64,000 nt of DNA from Rhodovastum atsumiense (lineage in GTDB: Bacteria > Pseudomonadota > Alphaproteobacteria > Acetobacterales > Acetobacteraceae). Every line of letters begins with the position of its first letter. Within the stretch, counting starts at the first letter, position 1. The stretch spans positions 1 through 64,000 of the forward strand of contig JAMFSE010000122.1 of assembly GCA_026225115.1 (NCBI GenBank). Reading direction: 5' to 3'. The notes below the pieces were generated by a model. That model ran no database searches. It was not told the DNA's origin and saw nothing but the letters and a program-made list of their open reading frames with translations. The position numbers and the translations under genes are program-made. Positions 59,276 through 64,000 of this stretch are shown here, piece after piece.

Positions 59276-60591
59276 TTACTGCTTCATGTTGATCGTCGTG
59301 GTGGCCAGCTGATCGGCGGTGGTGACCACCTTGGCATTCGCCGAATAGGCTTCCTGAGCGGTGATCAGCTTGGTGAATTCGGTGGCGATATCAACATTCG
59401 AGCCTTCGGTGGAGCCGACGATCAGCGAGCCGGCGCCATTGCTGCCGATGGCATTGGTCAGCGGCTGGCCGGAAGCGGTGGCGGCGGTAAACGCCTGCCC
59501 GTTCTGATTCTGCAACGCATCCGGCGCGTTGAAGGTGGTCAACGGCACCTGCGCAATATCTGCGACTGTCCATTGGTGTAATTCACCACCACATCGCCCT
59601 GGGCATTGAAGGTGACATTACTGAAACTGCCCTGCGGCACCCCGTTTTGGGTAATGCCGAGCAGGTTGAAGGCGGTTCCCGCATATTGCGTGAGCCCGGT
59701 GGAGCCTCCAAAGGTGCCGAGGTTGAGCGTGATGGGTTGTGCGCCCTGGCCGAGGTTAGGCGACAATGTCAGCGTGGCGGGACCACCCGCCGTATAGGTG
59801 CTGCCGGCCAGCGCACCGGTGGCGTTGGTGATGCTGCCGATAGTGCCGGCCGGGACGTTATTGCCGCTGCTGGTGCCGAAGGTGATATTCGCGGAGCCGA
59901 TGGTGGTGGTGGGCGTATTATCCGGCGAGGTCACCGTGACGGTCCAGTTATTCGCGGTATTTTGCGTGTAATTGAATGTTAGCGTGTGCTGGGTGCCGAG
60001 GGAATCATAAACATTGATTTGTGATGTCACCGGCGTATTCGCCGCCGGTGTCGCCGGCAGATCCGCCGACAGGTTGATGGTGCTGGTAGCAACCGGCTGA
60101 AACGTATTTTGTGAAATCTGAATCGGCGCCAAGGCGGTTTGATTGACGACACCAGTCGTCGGATTGACCGACCAGCCATCAAGGTAATTACCGGATGCAT
60201 TGACGAGATAGCCATTGGCATTGGCCGAGAACTCGCCGGCCCTGGTATAAAATTGCTGGGCCTCGAAGCTGGTCGTGGTGCTGCCGGCATTGGCGGAGCC
60301 GGTCGCCTGGCTAACCGCAAAAAAGCCCTGGCCGCTGATTGCAAGCGCCAGCGGGTCGGTGCTTTGCGTGATCGCGCCTTGCACACTATTGGTATATTCC
60401 GGCAAGGCGACGACCGAGCCGCTTTCATTGATGGTCGGCGTACTCTCGGTGAGGTAATTGATGAAGTCGGTGTCGACGCCCTTATATCCGGTGGTCTGGC
60501 TGTTGGCGATATTGTCGCTGATATTTGAGAAGGCTGCCGATTGCGAGCTGAGGCCGCTGACCGCCGTTGTTAGGGCACCGAATAATGACAT
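59276..60591 (-). pseudogene. flgE: Flagellar hook protein FlgE with one frameshift
   Basis: The N-terminal frame (60591 to 59539) gives the hook protein start SLFGALTTAVSGLSSQSAAFSNISDNIANSQTTGYK and most of the D1/D2 domains. It should continue into VPLTTFNAPDALQNQNGQAF and the C-terminal TEFTKLITAQEAYSANAKVVTTADQLA, which lies in another frame (59276-59548). Around 59548-59565 the minus strand reads tcgcagatattgcgcag; one base seems missing compared with a TCG CAG NNN ATT GCG CAG reading. The total of about 437 codons is normal for FlgE. It is either a sequencing error or real loss. ATG 60591 follows aggag. Confidence 0.85.
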
Positions 60592-60637
60592 CAAACTCTC
60601 CTGTATCGCGCCATGCGTGTCGACCGATGCTGGCAGC

Positions 60638-60657
60638 TTAAGCAGATTGCGTGCCAA
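60638..60657 (-). promoter_or_regulatory. Sigma-54 promoter of flgE-flgK-flgL
   Basis: On the minus strand ttggcacgcaatctgcttaa has exact GG-N10-GC spacing and matches TGGCACG-N4-TTGC with one change (C for T). It is about 47 bp before the flgE ATG. Hook genes of Caulobacter and relatives use such RpoN/FlbD promoters. Confidence 0.75.
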
Positions 60658-60812
60658 GGGATTTTCTGAATAATACAGGGTCGGAAAGCGGTTCGCGCAA
60701 GAATGGACCGGCAATAATTGCCTGCCCCCGGCAAGTTGCGCCGGGGCGAGACGGCAGACGGCACCAAATCTTCGCGAAGTCTCTGGCCCGGAACTTGCTT
60801 TTCACCGTCGCG

Positions 60813-62207
60813 ATGGACATCACGCCAACCGCGCCGAACGCGCTTATCGCCCAGCCGCCGCAACCGCAGCCGTCTGGCCCGATCGCGATGAGGGACGCGG
60901 CGGAAAAATCCACCGCAACGGATTTCCGGCAAATATTGGCCGCCGCGAAACCCGTGGGCACAGATGCCGCCGCCGCGGCAACCGGAGACACCACCTTGAT
61001 CCCCGCCATGCCGGTTGCCGCGGCCACGGCCGGCAAACTCCCAATGACCGCGAAAATTTCGGCGACCTTTGCCGCCGCGGGCGCCGGCGCCGGGCCGCTC
61101 CTTTCCGATGCCACAGACCCGATGCCGTCGGAGGCCGCAAAATCTCCTCCTAACGCCGCTACGCTGCCGTCATCCGGCGGAACAGACATTCTCGACGAAG
61201 GAAAACTTTTGCCGCCTGACACAGCAAAAGCCGTTCCACCCGACGCCGCAAAACCGCTCGCATCAGCCGACACCAAGCGCGCTCGGAAGCCAGTCGCGCC
61301 CAGGGCAGCTACCGCATCCAACGTCGCGGCCGCGGCGCCACTAAGCCTGGCGCCGGCGGCGCAAGCTACGGTATTGGTACCGGCTCCAGCTCCAGCCAAT
61401 ATAGCGGCGCCAGTCCCAGCGCCGCACGCCATGGGGGTATCCGGTGCAATCGCGCCGCAGGCGGCGCAGCAGGCGGCGCCGTCGGACGCCGGCCCAGCCA
61501 AGCGCAATCCGGCGTTATCCGCCAATATCGCGACTCGCGCCGCGCCGGCGGCGCCAGCGGCACTGCCGGCCGGGCCGGCGGTGGCGGCAAACAGCGCGCC
61601 CGGCGCCGCGCCGTCGGCCGCGCCCCAAACCGTCCCGGCAACGCACGCATTGGCAAAAGCTGCCGATGTTGCCCAGCAGATCGCCGCCGCCCTGGCGCGG
61701 GGCAATACCGCAAATCCGGCGCACGGCGGTCTGTCGAATGCGACCCCGAATCCGGCCTTGCATATTTCGCTTACACCGGAAACGCTTGGCACCATCACCA
61801 TCAAGGTCGCGCAGCACGCATCGGGAGACACAACGGTCACATTAACGGCGAGCCAACCGGAAACACTTGCGGCGTTAAAGCATGACGCTGCCAACCTTAA
61901 CCAAATTCTAACCAATGCAGGCGTCCCGGAAGCGAACCGGCAAGTGAATTTTCAATCGATGCCGGTTGTTGCGACGCAAACCAGCGCCGGATTGGGCAAC
62001 GCCGGCGGTCAGCCTGCAGGCGGCCAGCCCGCGGGCGGCCAGACCCTTGGACAAGCCGGGCAAGGCAATCCCAACGCCCAGCAGCAGCAACAAAATGGCA
62101 CAGCGTTTGCTAGTTCCACCTTGAGACCATCAGCAGCATCCGTTGCAACAACCGTTACACGCTTGGGGTCAAACCACCCACGCAACGGCGTTGATGTTAT
62201 CGCGTAA
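60813..62207 (+). CDS. fliK: Flagellar hook-length control protein FliK
   Basis: A 464-residue protein rich in Ala and Pro over the first about 320 residues, followed by the FliK C-terminal domain: LHISLTPETLGTITIKVAQHASGDTTVTLTASQPETLAALKHDAANLNQILTNAGV. It ends with a Gly/Gln-rich tail (GGQPAGGQPAGGQTLGQAGQGNPNAQQQQQN). It sets hook length and switches export specificity. ATG 60813 (MDITPTAPNAL) is taken over the track start because the earlier part overlaps the flgE promoter; no clear Shine-Dalgarno. Confidence 0.85.
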   Translation: MDITPTAPNALIAQPPQPQPSGPIAMRDAAEKSTATDFRQILAAAKPVGTDAAAAATGDTTLIPAMPVAAATAGKLPMTAKISATFAAAGAGAGPLLSDATDPMPSEAAKSPPNAATLPSSGGTDILDEGKLLPPDTAKAVPPDAAKPLASADTKRARKPVAPRAATASNVAAAAPLSLAPAAQATVLVPAPAPANIAAPVPAPHAMGVSGAIAPQAAQQAAPSDAGPAKRNPALSANIATRAAPAAPAALPAGPAVAANSAPGAAPSAAPQTVPATHALAKAADVAQQIAAALARGNTANPAHGGLSNATPNPALHISLTPETLGTITIKVAQHASGDTTVTLTASQPETLAALKHDAANLNQILTNAGVPEANRQVNFQSMPVVATQTSAGLGNAGGQPAGGQPAGGQTLGQAGQGNPNAQQQQQNGTAFASSTLRPSAASVATTVTRLGSNHPRNGVDVIA

Positions 62208-62220
62208 TGAAAGGCCGGCC

Positions 62221-62955
62221 ATGATCACTTCCTCCACACCCAGCACCACGGCGCTGACCGCGGCCCAGCTTGCCGCCAGCAACGGCACGAGCACCACGGG
62301 CACCGGCAGCTCGGCTAATGACAGCTCCACCGCAACCTCCGCTCTGGGTTCGCTCACCTCCAACTACAGCGATTTTCTCTCGCTGCTGACAACGCAATTG
62401 CAGAACCAGGATCCCACCAGCCCGATGGATTCCAGCCAGTTCACCACGGAACTGGTGCAATTCTCCGGCGTAGAACAGCAGATCAACACCAATTCAAATC
62501 TGGCGCAGCTGGTGTCGCTGACACAGGCCGGAAATATCAGCCAGGCGAGTTCGATGCTGGGTGCAACCGTGAAGGCGACGTCAACGCAACTGCCGCTGCA
62601 GAACGGCAGCGCCGCGCTGGCATTCACGGCGCCCGCCGCGGAGCCGGTAAACATCGCGATCACCAACGCCAATGGCGAAAATCTCTATGACGCCTCGGTC
62701 AATGCAACCGCCGGCGCCAATAACTGGACCTGGAACGGCACGGATTCGAGCGGCGAGACTCTGCCCGACGGCGCCTATAATGTTGCAGTAACCAGTACCG
62801 CGGCCAACGGCAGCGCCACCGCCGTACCCTTCACCATCAGCGGCACAGCCACCAGCGTTGATTCCGAATCCAACAATCTGACTTTGAACCTTGGCGCGGT
62901 AAGCGTCCCCTTCACCGCCATCACCAGCGTCGACCGTTCAACCCCGAGCAGTTAA
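62221..62955 (+). CDS. flgD: Flagellar basal-body rod modification protein FlgD
   Basis: A 244-residue hook cap. The N-terminal signature DFLSLLTTQLQNQDPTSPMDSSQFTTELVQFSGVEQQINTNSNL is followed by the FLG-like Ig domain with GEN LYDASVNATAGANNWTWNGTDSSGETLPDGAYNV. ATG 62221 lies 14 bp after the fliK stop and follows aaaggccgg. Co-transcribed with fliK. Confidence 0.93.
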   Translation: MITSSTPSTTALTAAQLAASNGTSTTGTGSSANDSSTATSALGSLTSNYSDFLSLLTTQLQNQDPTSPMDSSQFTTELVQFSGVEQQINTNSNLAQLVSLTQAGNISQASSMLGATVKATSTQLPLQNGSAALAFTAPAAEPVNIAITNANGENLYDASVNATAGANNWTWNGTDSSGETLPDGAYNVAVTSTAANGSATAVPFTISGTATSVDSESNNLTLNLGAVSVPFTAITSVDRSTPSS

Positions 62956-63052
62956 ACCCGCCCGGCAAAATCTGCCGCAGGCGTTAACCGATCTTTAAGG
63001 CTGTTCGCAATATCCTGCACGCCGGCGTCGATTTTACGAACGGGTGCATTTC

Positions 63053-63124
63053 ATGGCGGAAGATTCTAGCGAACCGAAGGCCGTCCCGCGTAATCCCGCC
63101 GCCGGCCGGCCTCCGCAAAAATGA
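63053..63124 (+). CDS. Possible 23-codon leader ORF coupled to fliF
   Basis: ATG 63053 opens a 23-codon frame (MAEDSSEPKAVPRNPAAGRPP) whose TGA overlaps the fliF ATG as ATGA. It is below the size limit of the track. The ribosome binding site (cgggtg) is weak. It may serve translational coupling, or be chance; no family is known. Confidence 0.35.
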   Translation: MAEDSSEPKAVPRNPAAGRPPQK

Positions 63125-64000
63125 AGGCCTTCCTTAACGGGTTGCTTGGGTTGGGCACGACGCGCCTGGCGCTTATGGGCGCGACCGGCCTGCTGTTGCT
63201 CGGCAGCGTGCTGGGCTTAAGTTTCTTTACGGGCGGTCCGCCTCCGGTCGCTTTGTACAGCAATCTGAGCCTAACCGATTCCGCCGCCGCCGTTGCCGTG
63301 CTCGCCGCCGATCATATCGCCTACACACTGAGTGACGGCGGCCAGACCATTCTCGTTCCAACCGGTTCTCTGGACAGCGCCAGGCTGGCCTTGGCGGCAA
63401 AAAACCTGCCGAGCGGCGGCTCCTCGAGCTATTCGCTGTTCGACAGTTCAACCGCCCTCACCGATTCCGATTTCCTGGATAACATCAACGAGACCCGGGC
63501 GCTGAACGGCGAACTGGAACAGACGATTGATCAGATCCAGGGCGTCAAGCTGGCGCGCGTCAACATCGTGCTGCCGCACCAGCAGCCCTTCGCGCAAAAC
63601 CCGGACCCCGCGCAGGCCAGCGTGTTGCTGACTCTGAATGGACCGGTGACGCTGGACCAGACCAGTGTTAATGCAATCTTAAACCTCGTCGCCTCCGCAG
63701 TGCCCGGCTTGAAGCCGAACAACATCTCAATTGCCGATGATCGCGGCGATTTGCTGGCGGCCGCCGGCGGCCCCGCAAGCGGCAGCCAGAATGCCAACAA
63801 TACCGATCTGCAGAAACTGACCGGACTGCAGATGGGCGCCGCGGTCGAGTCGATGCTGAATGATGCGATCGGCCCCAGGCATGTGCATGTGGTCGCGACG
63901 GTTGCAATGAATTTTGATCATGTCGACCAGACGCAAACGACCTATGATCCAAACGGCCAGGTCGCCATCAGCCAGCAGAATTCTTCCAACAAAACCACCT
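63121..64000 (+). CDS. fliF: Flagellar M-ring protein FliF, N-terminal part
   Basis: The frame runs off the right edge after about 293 codons. A membrane helix near residues 17-40 (LALMGATGLLLLGSVLGLSFF) is followed by the YscJ/FliF ring domains: PPPVALYSNLSLTDSAAAVAVLAADHIAYTLSDGGQTILVP, VKLARVNIVLPHQQPFAQNPDPAQASVLLTL and VNAILNLVASAVPGLKPNNISIADDRG. It forms the MS ring in the inner membrane. Partial only because the window ends; it begins 165 bp after flgD. Confidence 0.93.
   Translation, partial: MKAFLNGLLGLGTTRLALMGATGLLLLGSVLGLSFFTGGPPPVALYSNLSLTDSAAAVAVLAADHIAYTLSDGGQTILVPTGSLDSARLALAAKNLPSGGSSSYSLFDSSTALTDSDFLDNINETRALNGELEQTIDQIQGVKLARVNIVLPHQQPFAQNPDPAQASVLLTLNGPVTLDQTSVNAILNLVASAVPGLKPNNISIADDRGDLLAAAGGPASGSQNANNTDLQKLTGLQMGAAVESMLNDAIGPRHVHVVATVAMNFDHVDQTQTTYDPNGQVAISQQNSSNKTT

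Noticed and set aside
60638-61915. 425-aa minus-strand frame, Ala/Gly-rich
   Set aside because: Antisense to fliK, whose C-terminal domain is recognisable and which is followed by flgD on the same strand.

Overview
The window looks like a piece of chromosome from a GC-rich alphaproteobacterium, most likely of the Acetobacteraceae/Rhodospirillales group. The reasons are the FlbT/FlaF flagellin regulators, the accD-folC pair, a glnB-glnA operon behind a sigma-54-type promoter, an XRE regulator next to lnt, and many short palindromic intergenic elements. The lineage is inferred from gene content only; no database was searched. There is no phage, intact insertion sequence, CRISPR array or rRNA operon, and the only tRNA is tRNA-His(GTG).

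Layout. 1-4.2 kb: the broken end of a hexapeptide acyltransferase, small hypothetical genes, and a polar amino-acid ABC importer whose ATPase is convergent with its permease and binding-protein genes. 4.5-8.3 kb: hypothetical protein, lipoprotein, glutathione synthetase, aldo/keto reductase, panC. 8.5-14.1 kb: cydDC, then a CDF metal transporter and a chromate transporter. 14.2-23.8 kb: gloB, methyltransferase, glnA, glnB, aminotransferase, tRNA-His, mobA, mutL, and a membrane PAS-GGDEF-EAL protein. 23.9-36.2 kb is nitrogen/amine catabolism: a class I glutamine amidotransferase overlapping a glutamine-synthetase-like gene, an amidase, phaB, GNAT, folC, accD, then an iron alcohol dehydrogenase and a second GS-like ligase divergent from an APC permease, then a MaoC hydratase. 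36.3-40.7 kb: XRE regulator, lnt and methionine salvage genes mtnC, mtnD, mtnB, with tatA. 40.9-50.4 kb: LysR/aldo-keto reductase pair, gluQ, esterase, mlaC, mlaA, uvrD, prmA, glycosyltransferase. 50.4-64 kb: a flagellar block with a TPR O-GlcNAc-transferase-like protein, a TPR-methyltransferase, DUF1217 protein, flaF, flbT, flagellin, flgL, flgK, flgE (frameshifted in this sequence), fliK, flgD and the start of fliF.

How the genes fit together. Two GS-like ligases, an amidotransferase, an iron alcohol dehydrogenase and an APC permease could form a gamma-glutamylation route for an amine or alkanolamine such as ethanolamine. glnBA and flgE each have a GG-N10-GC sigma-54 promoter match. The TPR glycosyltransferase and TPR-methyltransferase next to flagellin suggest flagellin modification. 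Nine copies or solo arms of one nested palindromic element (about 110-160 bp when complete), and two copies of a second palindromic family, lie between genes throughout the window and are the most striking structure not explained by genes.
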